A stretch of 64,000 bases of DNA, taken from assembly GCA_963700775.1 (NCBI GenBank), contig CAVOYU010000001.1, forward strand, positions 372,001 through 436,000, given 5' to 3'. Both the position numbers and the translations under genes were made by a program. The first letter of the stretch is position 1. Every line of letters starts with the position of its first letter. The stretch comes from Thermohalobaculum sp963700775 (GTDB lineage: Bacteria > Pseudomonadota > Alphaproteobacteria > Rhodobacterales > Rhodobacteraceae). This document shows, in pieces, positions 17,911 to 25,527 of the stretch. The notes beneath the pieces are model-generated. The model did no database searches. It was not told where the DNA came from and saw only the letters and a program-made list of their open reading frames with translations.

Positions 17911-18762
17911 TCAGTTCTGGGGTGCGCTGGTCGTGCCCGTTCCCGCCGCGGGCGGGTTGGCGGGCGCCGTCTCCGTCCCGGCCGCGGCACCAGTCGCGTC
18001 CGACGCCGCATCGCCGGCCTGGCGCTCCTTCAACTCGGGGAAGCTGATCCTCTCGGCGTCGGGGGCCGGCGTGTAGGTGAAAGCGCCCTCCGCCGGCTTC
18101 GGCTCGAAATCCCACTTCGTCAGATAGGCCCGGTATTGCGGCCATCCCTGCTCGTAGGGATTGGTGCCGATGATCACGACGGGGACGGGCTCGGCCTCGT
18201 CCGTCGAGATCCACATCTGCCAGTCCTCGTCGTAATCCGAGAAAGCGAGGTGATAGACCTCGCGGCCGGCGACCCGGGTGATCCCGAGATAAGCGGCGCC
18301 ATCCAGCCCCTCGGTCTCGCCCTGCGGGAGATCCCGGCGCATGAGCCCGTAGAGCGGCAGCTCGCTGCCGGTCTTCTTGATCATCGCTTCGATCAGCTCC
18401 TCGAAGCTGCCCTTGAACGGCCCCGTGGCGTAGTAGCCGTCGTCGGAGGCCGCCACCGTCACGGTCGCGCCGTCGAAGAAGTATTCGCGCACGCCGTCAT
18501 CGTCCTCGACATAGGAGTAGAAGCCGTTGTCGCGCACCAGGAGGTTGCTGCCCGAGCGCATGAAGGTCAGCTTCTCGCGGCCGCCCTCCACCTCGTCGTA
18601 GCTGACGAACCAGTCGAACGACATCGCCGGGCGGCTGGCGAGGAACTCGGCCGACCGCCGCGCGATGTCCAGCGCCTTCTGGTCGATGACTGGTCCCTCG
18701 GCCGCGGCGATGCCATGCGAGAACAGCAGGATCGCGGCGGCGGCGGCATGAACGAACTTCAA
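17911..18762 (-). CDS. DUF2092 family exported protein
   Basis: A 283-residue protein with a signal peptide (HAAAAAILLFSHGIAAAEG, residues 5-23) and a body that matches the DUF2092 pattern: ARRSAEFLASRPAMSFDWFV, then GREVYHLAFSDYDEDWQMWI, then VPVVIIGTNPY. The lipoprotein-carrier-like (LolA/VioE-like) beta fold is a family-level expectation. The C-terminal 40 residues are Ala/Thr/Gly-rich and look disordered. It lies directly upstream of the basic repeat protein with a 13-bp gap, so the pair is likely co-transcribed. Periplasmic role unknown. Confidence 0.7.
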   Translation of the reverse strand: MKFVHAAAAAILLFSHGIAAAEGPVIDQKALDIARRSAEFLASRPAMSFDWFVSYDEVEGGREKLTFMRSGSNLLVRDNGFYSYVEDDDGVREYFFDGATVTVAASDDGYYATGPFKGSFEELIEAMIKKTGSELPLYGLMRRDLPQGETEGLDGAAYLGITRVAGREVYHLAFSDYDEDWQMWISTDEAEPVPVVIIGTNPYEQGWPQYRAYLTKWDFEPKPAEGAFTYTPAPDAERISFPELKERQAGDAASDATGAAAGTETAPANPPAAGTGTTSAPQN

Positions 18763-18901
18763 GATGTCTCTCCTTCGGGCGCAATGATTCCGGAGGATGA
18801 TACGACGAATCGCGCCTCTCGGAAGTCGCTACTTGTCGCAGGGCGCCGCCGCGGCAAAGGATGCTTGCCAAATCGCAGGCGCTGTGCTTGTTCGGCGTCC
18901 C

Positions 18902-19546
18902 ATGGTCGCCCAACTCGACTACCACCGGATCCGCGAGGCCTTCCGCCGCCTCGCCGAGCTGCGCCCCGAGCCGATGGGCGAGCTCGAGCACGTCAACGCC
19001 TTCACCCTGCTGGTCGCCGTCGCGCTGTCGGCGCAGGCGACCGACAAGGGGGTGAACAAGGCGACCCACAAACTGTTCCAGGTCGCCGACACGCCCGCCA
19101 AGATGCTGGCGCTCGGCGAGGAGAAGCTGATCGAGCACATCCGCACCATCGGGCTCTTCCGCAACAAGGCGAAGAACGTGATGAAGCTCAGCCGCATCCT
19201 GATCGAGGAGTTCGGCGGCGAGGTCCCCTCCAGCCGCGCCGCGCTGGCCTCGCTGCCCGGCGTCGGCCGCAAGACCGCCAACGTGGTGCTGAACATGTGG
19301 TGGCGGGTCCCGGCGATGGCGGTCGACACCCACATCTTCCGCGTCGCCAACCGCACCGGCATCGCGCCCGGCAAGGATGTGGTGGCGGTCGAACGGGCGC
19401 TCGAGGACAACGTGCCGGCGGAATATGCGCTCGGCGCCCACCACTGGCTGATCCTGCACGGCCGCTATGTCTGCGTGGCGCGCAAGCCGAAATGCGGCGA
19501 CTGCCCGATCAGCGACCTCTGCCAGTTCGAGGAAAAGACTGCATGA
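18902..19546 (+). CDS. nth: Endonuclease III
   Basis: A 214-residue base-excision-repair DNA glycosylase/AP lyase that removes oxidised pyrimidines. The helix-hairpin-helix LPGVGRKTANVVL holds the catalytic Lys124, and VDTHIFRVANR holds Asp142. The C-terminal [4Fe-4S] loop is C191-x6-C198-x2-C201-x5-C207. Length is normal for the family. The ATG at 18902 was preferred to earlier in-frame starts because MVAQLDYHRIREAF leads directly into the fold. Its stop overlaps the start of the adenosine kinase gene in ATGA, so the two are translationally coupled. Confidence 0.95.
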   Translation: MVAQLDYHRIREAFRRLAELRPEPMGELEHVNAFTLLVAVALSAQATDKGVNKATHKLFQVADTPAKMLALGEEKLIEHIRTIGLFRNKAKNVMKLSRILIEEFGGEVPSSRAALASLPGVGRKTANVVLNMWWRVPAMAVDTHIFRVANRTGIAPGKDVVAVERALEDNVPAEYALGAHHWLILHGRYVCVARKPKCGDCPISDLCQFEEKTA

Positions 19547-20535
19547 ACGAGCGTTTTGACGTTGTCGGGATCGGCAATGCCCTTGTCGATGTGCTGGCCC
19601 GGATCGAGGATGATTTCCTGACCGAGAACGGCGTCGAGAAGGGAATCATGACCCTGATCGACACAGCCCGCGCCGCCGAACTCTACGGCAGGATGGGTCC
19701 CGCCACCGAGATTTCCGGCGGCTCCGGCGCCAACACCATCGCCGGCCTCGCCATGCTGGGCAGCCGCGCCGCCTATGTGGGCAAGGTCAGGGACGATCAG
19801 CTCGGCGCCATCTTCGCCCACGACCTGCGCGCCCAGGGCGCGGTCTACGAGACGCCGCTGGCACCCCGCGACCACAGCCACGAGACCGGCCGCTGCATGG
19901 TGCTGGTCTCGCCCGACGGCGAGCGCTCGATGAACACCTATCTCGGCGTCTCCGAGCTCCTCGCCCCCTCGGACATCGACGCGGCGATGATGGGCCGGAC
20001 CGACTGGCTCTACCTCGAGGGCTACCGCTTCGACGGGCCGGAGAGCCACGAGGCCTTCGCCAAGGCAATCGCCGCCTGCAAGAAGGGTGGCGGGCGCGCC
20101 TCGGTCACCCTCTCGGACCCGTTCTGCGTCGACCGCCACCGCGACGCCTTCCGCCGCATGATCCGCGACGACCTCGACCTCCTGTTCGCCAACGAGCACG
20201 AGATCATGTCGCTCTACCGCACCGCGACGCTGGAGGGCGCGCTCGACCAGTGCGCCGCCGAGGTCAGCTTCGCCGCCGTCACCGTCGGCCCCGAGGGCGC
20301 CTGGGTGATCGAGGACGGCCGCCGCACCCTGGTGCCGACCGAGCCCGCCGATGTGGTCGACGCCACCGGCGCCGGCGACCTCTTCGCCGCCGGCTTCCTG
20401 CACGGCCTGACCCATGGCCGCGACGCCCGCACCGCCGCCCGGATGGGCTGCGTCGCGGCGGGCGAGATCATCGGCCACATCGGCGCGCGCCCGGAGACCG
20501 ACCTGAACGCGCTGATGGCCGCTCGCGGCCTCTAG
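19543..20535 (+). CDS. PfkB-family adenosine kinase
   Basis: A 330-residue ribokinase/PfkB-family sugar kinase, best matching bacterial adenosine kinases (adenosine + ATP to AMP + ADP). The N-terminal motif is VVGIGNALVDVLARI (residues 6-20), followed by the PfkB signature GGSGANTIAGLAMLG (about 59-73). The C-terminal catalytic signature is DVVDATGAGDLFAAGFLHG, with the base Asp in GAGD. The start ATG overlaps the nth stop by four bases. Purine salvage is the expected role. Other PfkB substrates cannot be fully excluded from sequence. Confidence 0.85.
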   Translation: MNERFDVVGIGNALVDVLARIEDDFLTENGVEKGIMTLIDTARAAELYGRMGPATEISGGSGANTIAGLAMLGSRAAYVGKVRDDQLGAIFAHDLRAQGAVYETPLAPRDHSHETGRCMVLVSPDGERSMNTYLGVSELLAPSDIDAAMMGRTDWLYLEGYRFDGPESHEAFAKAIAACKKGGGRASVTLSDPFCVDRHRDAFRRMIRDDLDLLFANEHEIMSLYRTATLEGALDQCAAEVSFAAVTVGPEGAWVIEDGRRTLVPTEPADVVDATGAGDLFAAGFLHGLTHGRDARTAARMGCVAAGEIIGHIGARPETDLNALMAARGL

Positions 20536-20683
20536 CCGGAACCCCGTCCGCGCGATTTCCGGCGGCAGCGACATTTCCTGTCGCTGCGGCGGTAGCCTTC
20601 CGGGCACTCCGCCCGCAGCATCGTCGGCGCTGCAACCACGCGCCCGGCGCCGGGTGTTCCGGCGCCCATCCGGGAGGCCGAAG

Positions 20684-21834
20684 ATGCCGTCCGAACTCCA
20701 CCCCCGCCGCACCGGCGAACGCGCCCGTCCGATCGACGTCGCGGGCAGCCGCACCCTGCCCGGCTGGGCCTATACCGACCCCGGCCTCTGGGAGGCGGAG
20801 AAGGCCCTGTTCATGCGCCACTGGCAATATGTCTGCCACGCGAGCGCGCTGGATGCGCCCGGCAAGTACATCACCACCGCGATCCGCGATCAGGAGGTGT
20901 TCCTCGCCTGCGGCCAGGACGGCGAGATCCGCGCCTTCTACAATGTCTGCGCCCATCGCGGGCATCCGCTGGTGGAGGGCGAAGGGACGAAGCAGCGGCT
21001 CGTCTGCCCGTATCATGCCTGGACCTACGACCTCGCCGGCCGCCTGATCGGCGCCCCCGGCAGCAACCGGACCGAAGGTTTCGTGCGGTCCAAGATCTGC
21101 CTCAGCCCGGTCAGGGTCGACCGGCTGCTCGGCTTCGTGTTCATCAATCTCGACCCGGACGCCCGGCCGCTGGCCGACCACGCGGGCGACCTGGCCGCGC
21201 AGATACGCGACCGGGTTCCCGGCGTCGAGGATTTCCGGCCGCATCAGGGCACCGGCTATTTCAGCGCCGAGATCGCGGCCAACTGGAAGATCGTCATCGA
21301 CAACTTCCTGGAATGCTATCACTGCGAGACGGCGCATCCGACCTTCTCGGACATGCTCGATGTGCCCGGAACCACGGCACGGCTTCGGAGAGAACTACAC
21401 CCACCAGCATATCCCCTCCGCCTGCAAGGCCCAGAACGCGGCCTATCCGATCGATCTCGACCACGACTTTGTCGACGGCAACTTCTGGCTGCTCTATCCG
21501 AACACGACCTTCGGCCACCTGCCGGGCAGCCCGAACCTGAGCGTCTCGAGGGTCGAGTCGCTGGCGCCCGAGCGGTCCCGCCGCTGGCGGCACATCTACG
21601 GGCCGACCGGCGTCTGGACCGAGAACGACGAAAAGCGCCGCCGCTGGGGCATCGACAACGTGACGGCCGAGGACATCCGCCTCTGCGAGGCGGTGCAGCG
21701 CGGCATGCATTCGCGCGGGTTCAGCGCAGGGGCATTACATCATCAACCCCGACAACGAGAACTTCACCGAGGAATGCGTCCGCTTCTTCCACCGGCACTA
21801 CACCCGGGACATGGGAGAGGCGCTGGCGGCCTAG
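20684..21834 (+). CDS. Rieske oxygenase alpha subunit (GbcA/CntA-like), frame interrupted twice
   Basis: About 382 residues when two surplus bases are ignored, near 21380 and 21731. The Rieske cluster ligands lie in NVCAHRGHPL and VCPYHAWTYDL, and the iron site in NFLECYHCETAH. These match the quaternary-amine demethylase branch and the gene at 4.1 kb. The first extra base separates DMLDVPGT from HGFGENYTHQHIP. The second separates RGFSAG from HYIINPDNENFTEECVRFFH. Both halves are well conserved, and the corrected length is a multiple of three, so the real gene is probably intact. A strong GGGAGG precedes the ATG at 20684. No regulator or reductase is adjacent. Substrate inferred only as an N-methyl compound. 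Confidence 0.8.
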
Positions 21835-21850
21835 CGCAGCGTCCGATCGG

Positions 21851-21975
21851 ACCGGATCGCCCGTTCATCGGGCGTCATCCCCGCAGGCGGGGATCTGACG
21901 AAGTCCGCCGGAGAACTCCCGCCTGCGCGGGAATGACGGTGGCGAACGCATGGCGATTCAGATGGAACGGACGCC
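21851..21975. repeat. REP-like palindromic repeat, copy 1
   Basis: Begins ACCGGATCGCCCGTT and contains two facing motifs, GTCATCCCCGCAGGCGGGGA and its partner CCCGCCTGCGCGGGAATGAC, then ends with GGAACGGACGC. A second copy with the same order and flanks lies at 62207-62345. The facing arms would fold into a long hairpin. It resembles the dispersed REP/BIME-like repeats (GTCATYCCCGCG...) found in many proteobacterial genomes. Confidence 0.85.
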
Positions 21976-22228
21976 GCGCTAGCGAGGGGCTCCCGGCAGC
22001 GAAAGCCGGCCCCCGGTACCCGCCATCGTCTGGAGATCGCCGACGGCGAAACGCCCGAAGGCGTTACCTCTCCCTTTCCGGGAACGCACGGCGGCACATG
22101 CGCAAGCATGGTCAAGGAATGACCTTCATTGCGCTCCCAGAACCGCCACGAACGAATCGGATGCTCCGAGGGTCGCATCGCCGTTCATCTCCCGATGCGA
22201 AACTGTGTGTGTCGTGCGTATGAGTGAT
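21976..22228. other. Intergenic, no gene recognised
   Basis: Part of the 792-bp gene-free stretch between the Rieske gene and the aminotransferase gene (21835-22626). This section follows the REP-like copy and carries no conserved frame. Near its end is a GT-rich stretch (CTGTGTGTGTCGTGCG, 22203-22218) just before a strong terminator. Confidence 0.5.
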
Positions 22229-22261
22229 CGGCCGCCCCGAGAGATCGGGGCGGCCGCTTTT
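22229..22261 (+). terminator. Rho-independent terminator
   Basis: The stem CGGCCGCCCC (22229-22238) pairs with GGGGCGGCCG (22247-22256) and is followed by CTTTT on the plus strand. It would end transcripts coming from the Rieske gene side. Confidence 0.75.
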
Positions 22262-22339
22262 GTCTCAGGGGGGCAGCGATCTCGCAAAAGGGGTTTGCCT
22301 TCTTCAGGCGTTCAACCCTTGATTGCTATCTGGACCGGA

Positions 22340-22518
22340 TTGGTTTCATACTTGCATCTATTTGATAAGAATTGGTAAATTCACCGAAGAAACATTCGTT
22401 TTACCTGCCGGTCGCCTGCGGCTATGTTTGTCTACACACACGGCACACACACGATACACGACCACGGCACACACAAGAACGAAGGGCGGCTCAGAGGGGT
22501 GAGCCGCCCTCTCTATTC
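22340..22518 (+). ncRNA. Candidate short CA-rich transcript ending in a terminator (tentative)
   Basis: An AT-rich patch (22340-22400) with a weak promoter-like pair, TTGGTT and TGATAA 17 bases apart, is followed by a CA-rich single-stranded stretch (22433-22477) containing CACACACGGCACACACACG. A GC hairpin with a CT-rich tail follows. No start codon or conserved frame is present. The order promoter, unstructured CA-rich segment and terminator is that of a small RNA, but this is an inference from layout only. Confidence 0.25.
22483..22518 (+). terminator. Stem-loop terminator
   Basis: GGGCGGCTC (22483-22491) pairs with GAGCCGCCC (22501-22509) around an eight- to nine-base loop and is followed by TCTCTATTC on the plus strand. 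It is separate from the terminator 220 bp upstream, which implies an independent transcript between them or a bidirectional end. Confidence 0.6.
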
Positions 22519-22626
22519 ATGGCGCAGCCGCGGTTCGGAGAGCCAAGCGGCCGGCCGACGACCGGATGCTGCCGCAGATGCATCCGGGACCGGACGCCTC
22601 GCCGTCAATCCGGCCCGACCCGCGGC

Positions 22627-23991
22627 TCAGACGACCCCGTCCGCCCGCAACATCTCCAGGCTCGCCGCCCAGGCGGCCAGCGTCTCCTCGACCTCGCGTT
22701 CCCCATGCGCCGCCGAGACCAGCCCGCCGGGCCAGCCGGAGATGTCGACCCCGTTCACCATCAGCGCCAGCCGCAGCAGCCGCACCGCCTGCCCGGGCTT
22801 GGCCTTCAGCTCGGCCGCCGGGACCGATGCGGGCTCGAACCGCTCCGGGTCGATCTCGCGCCCCGCCGGGTTCAGGTGGGTGTGCAACGCCGAGCCCCGC
22901 CCGTAGACCGCCCAGCCGATCCCGGCGCGCTTCAGCGCCGCGTTCATCCCCGCGCGCAGCGCCGCCGCCGTCGCCTCGGCCCGGGCGCAGGCATCCGTCC
23001 CGGCGATGATCCGCAGCGCCGCCACCCCGGCCGCCGCCGAGACCGGGTTCGCGTTGAACGTCCCCGGATGGTAGATCTTCTCCGAGTTGGTCCGCGCGGC
23101 GGCAGCGAAATCGAGCTGGTCCATGAGATCGGCCCGCCCGCCGACCGCGCCGCCGGGCATGCCCCCGGCCACGATCTTCGCCATCGAGGTCAGGTCCGGC
23201 GTCACCCCGGTCGCCGCCTGCACGCCGCCGGGCGAGACCCGGAAACCGGTGATCACCTCGTCGAAGATCAGCAGTATCCCGGCCTTCTCGGTCTCCTCGC
23301 GGAGCGCGGCGAGGAATTCCGTCCCCACCGGCAGCTGCCCGGTCGCCGCCCCCAGCGGCTCGAGGATCGCGCAGGCGATGTCGCGGTCGGCAGCGATGGC
23401 GGCCCGCACCCCGGCCAGGTCGCCATTGTCTACCAGCACCGTGTTCGCGGCCACCGCCTCGGGCACGCCCCGCGGCGCGCTGCCGTCGAAATGCGAGGCG
23501 TAGCCCGTGGTCATGTCGTCATGCCAGCCGTGGAAATTGTTCCGGAACCGCAGCACCTTGCGCTTGCCCGTGGCGGCGCGGGCCAGGCGCAGGCACATCA
23601 GCGTCGCTTCCGTCCCCGACGAGGTGAAGCGCACCTTCCCGGCACTCGGCACCATGTCGGCGATCTGCCGCGCCCAGGCGATCTCGCCCGCATGGCTGGC
23701 GGCGAAATGGGTGCCGCGCCTGAGCGCCGCCTCGGTCGCCTTCAGCACCGCCGGGTGGCCGTGACCCAGCAGCAGCGCCCCGTGGCCGCCGAAATAGTCG
23801 ACGTACTCGTTGCCGTCGACGTCCCACTTCCGCGGCCCCTCGGCCCGCTCGCAGTAGAGCCCGTAGGGCGGCAGGTACCGGCTGTCATGGGTGATGCCCG
23901 AGGGCAGCACCTCCAGCGCCTCGGCGAAAAGCTCGGCCGAGCGCGCCGTCCGCGCGCGATAGGCTTGTTCGATCCGCGTTTCCGTGGCCAT
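22627..23991 (-). CDS. Class III PLP aminotransferase (glutamate-1-semialdehyde aminomutase-like)
   Basis: A 454-residue fold-type I PLP enzyme of the class III aminotransferase family. Recognisable parts are GNEYVDYFGGHGALLLGHGHP (about 60-80), the cofactor phosphate loop SSGTEATLMCLRLARAATG, IFDEVITGFRVSPGG with the PLP-binding aspartate, and SMAKIVAGGMPGGAVGG with the Schiff-base lysine. It resembles HemL-type enzymes, but the genuine haem-pathway gene usually stands elsewhere. Here the divergent neighbour 59 bp away is an N-carbamoyl-D-amino-acid hydrolase, so a role in D-amino acid, amine or hydantoin-type catabolism is more likely. The ATG at 23991 gives the conserved N-terminus. Substrate unresolved. 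Confidence 0.82.
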   Translation of the reverse strand: MATETRIEQAYRARTARSAELFAEALEVLPSGITHDSRYLPPYGLYCERAEGPRKWDVDGNEYVDYFGGHGALLLGHGHPAVLKATEAALRRGTHFAASHAGEIAWARQIADMVPSAGKVRFTSSGTEATLMCLRLARAATGKRKVLRFRNNFHGWHDDMTTGYASHFDGSAPRGVPEAVAANTVLVDNGDLAGVRAAIAADRDIACAILEPLGAATGQLPVGTEFLAALREETEKAGILLIFDEVITGFRVSPGGVQAATGVTPDLTSMAKIVAGGMPGGAVGGRADLMDQLDFAAAARTNSEKIYHPGTFNANPVSAAAGVAALRIIAGTDACARAEATAAALRAGMNAALKRAGIGWAVYGRGSALHTHLNPAGREIDPERFEPASVPAAELKAKPGQAVRLLRLALMVNGVDISGWPGGLVSAAHGEREVEETLAAWAASLEMLRADGVV

Positions 23992-24050
23992 GATCCTCTC
24001 TCCCCGGCGCCGCCGTCCCGGCGCCCTACCCAAGCCCGAAAGGTGCGCTG

Positions 24051-24971
24051 ATGTCGAGGCCTCTGATGCTCGCCGCCGCCCAGCTCGGCCCGATCGAGCG
24101 CTCCGAGCCCCGCGCCTCGGTGGTTGCCCGGATGCTGGCGCTGCTGGAGGATGCCGCCCGCATGGGCTGCAAGGTCGTGGTCTTCCCCGAGATGGCGCTC
24201 ACCACCTTCTTCCCGCGCTGGCAGATCGACGACGAGGCCGAGATCGCCGGCTTCTTCGAGCGCGAGATGCCGGGGCCGGAGACGCAGCCGCTGTTCGACG
24301 CCTCCGCCCGCCTGCGGATCGGCTTCTACCTCGGCTATTGCGAGGAGACCCCCGACGGCCGCCGCCACAACACCTCGATCCTGGTCGAGGACGGGCGGAT
24401 CGTGGGCAGGTACCGCAAGGTGCATCTGCCCGGAAACCCGGTCTACGACCCCGCGTTGAAGCTCCAGCACCTCGAGCCCTGGTACTTCGAGGACGGCGAC
24501 CTCGGCTTTCCGGTGTTCCGCGCCTTCGGAGCGAAGGCGGGCATGCTGATCTGCAACGACCGCCGCTGGCCGGAACCTTACCGCGTGCTCGGGCTGCAGG
24601 GGGTCGAGCTGGTCTGCCTCGGCTACAACTCGCCGGCCCAGCTCCCCGACACCCCCGAGCAGAATGGCCTGCGCACCTTCCACCACCTGGTGCCGATGCA
24701 GGCGGCGGCCTACCAGAACGGCACCTGGATCGTCGCCGCGGCCAAGGCCGGCCGCGAGGGCGGCTGCGACATGATGGGCGCCTCCTGCGTGATCGCGCCC
24801 TCGGGCGAGCTGGTGGCGATCGGCACCACGCTCGGCGACGAGCTGGTGCCCTACCGGGCCGACCTCGCCATGTGCGACGCCTACAAGCGGTTCTTCAATT
24901 TCGAGCAGTACCGCCGCCCCGAATGTTACCGGCTGATCGTCGAGCGGAAAGGGGTCGGCGAGCCGCTATAA
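24051..24971 (+). CDS. N-carbamoyl-D-amino acid hydrolase (nitrilase superfamily)
   Basis: A 306-residue amidohydrolase with the full nitrilase-superfamily triad: Glu47 (VFPEMALTTFFPRW), Lys123 (RYRKVHLPG) and Cys168 (MLICNDRRWPEPYRVLGLQG). The CNDRRWPE context and the length closely match the Agrobacterium D-carbamoylase, which hydrolyses N-carbamoyl-D-amino acids to D-amino acid, CO2 and ammonia. It is divergent from the PLP aminotransferase, and a small protein of unknown function follows 95 bp downstream on the same strand. A hydantoinase, the usual partner, is not visible in this window. Cytoplasmic. Confidence 0.9.
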   Translation: MSRPLMLAAAQLGPIERSEPRASVVARMLALLEDAARMGCKVVVFPEMALTTFFPRWQIDDEAEIAGFFEREMPGPETQPLFDASARLRIGFYLGYCEETPDGRRHNTSILVEDGRIVGRYRKVHLPGNPVYDPALKLQHLEPWYFEDGDLGFPVFRAFGAKAGMLICNDRRWPEPYRVLGLQGVELVCLGYNSPAQLPDTPEQNGLRTFHHLVPMQAAAYQNGTWIVAAAKAGREGGCDMMGASCVIAPSGELVAIGTTLGDELVPYRADLAMCDAYKRFFNFEQYRRPECYRLIVERKGVGEPL

Positions 24972-25066
24972 GGGCCGTCGGCCCCGTTCCGTCCGCAAGT
25001 CTCGCCGCGAGCCTGGCCGGGCGCCGCCATCCGCCCTATCCTTCCGGAGAGACCGGGAGGATCGCC

Positions 25067-25346
25067 ATGATCGACCGCCGCCGCGCGGCGCGGCGACGAC
25101 GGGCTGCACGAGCAGGACTGGTCCCTCGATGGCTTCCTCGAAATGGGCCCCGACCTCGAGGAGGCCGCCGCCAGCCGCGAGGCCGCCGAGGCGTTCCGGC
25201 TGCCGGGCTACATGAAGCCCTTCCACTACCTCTCCGGCCTCGAATACGTGGCCGGCGGCCACTACGCCGACCAGCCCTTCCAGCGCTACCTCCAGGACAA
25301 GTTCGCGGCGCTCGAGGCCCAGGGGATCAAGCCCGACGTCTGGTGA
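25067..25346 (+). CDS. Small conserved-looking protein, one frame interruption
   Basis: With one surplus base ignored near 25091, this encodes about 92 residues: a short basic start from the ATG at 25067 (GGGAGG upstream), then DDGLHEQDWSLDGFLEMGPD, an alanine-rich helix and a C-terminal part with GYMKPFHYLSGLEYVAGGHY and a QRYLQDKFAALEAQG helix. No family is recognised. The strong ribosome-binding site and regular amino acid composition make it likely to be a real gene. It may be co-expressed with the carbamoylase 95 bp upstream. Translation as written would give only an arginine-rich peptide. Confidence 0.55.
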
Positions 25347-25527
25347 GAGGAGCGGCGCCCGGCAGGGAAGCGTGCCGCCGGATGGCCAAATCCGGCCGGC
25401 GCCCGCACCCTCCGCAAGTGTGCGGAAGGGCCGGGTATGGCCGGAAGCTGCCCGTGGCCGCATCCGCGGCGAGGGATTGCCCGGAGCCCGACCGACAGTC
25501 GCCCCGCAGCATCGGAAGGGACTCATA
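25347..25527. other. Short spacer up to the IS630 left end
   Basis: No gene or hairpin of note. It ends with the TA target dinucleotide at 25526-25527. Confidence 0.5.

Noticed and set aside
22627..23991. Annotation as hemL of the haem pathway
   Set aside because: It shares the class III aminotransferase fold, but the neighbouring D-carbamoylase and the lack of haem genes make a catabolic role more likely.
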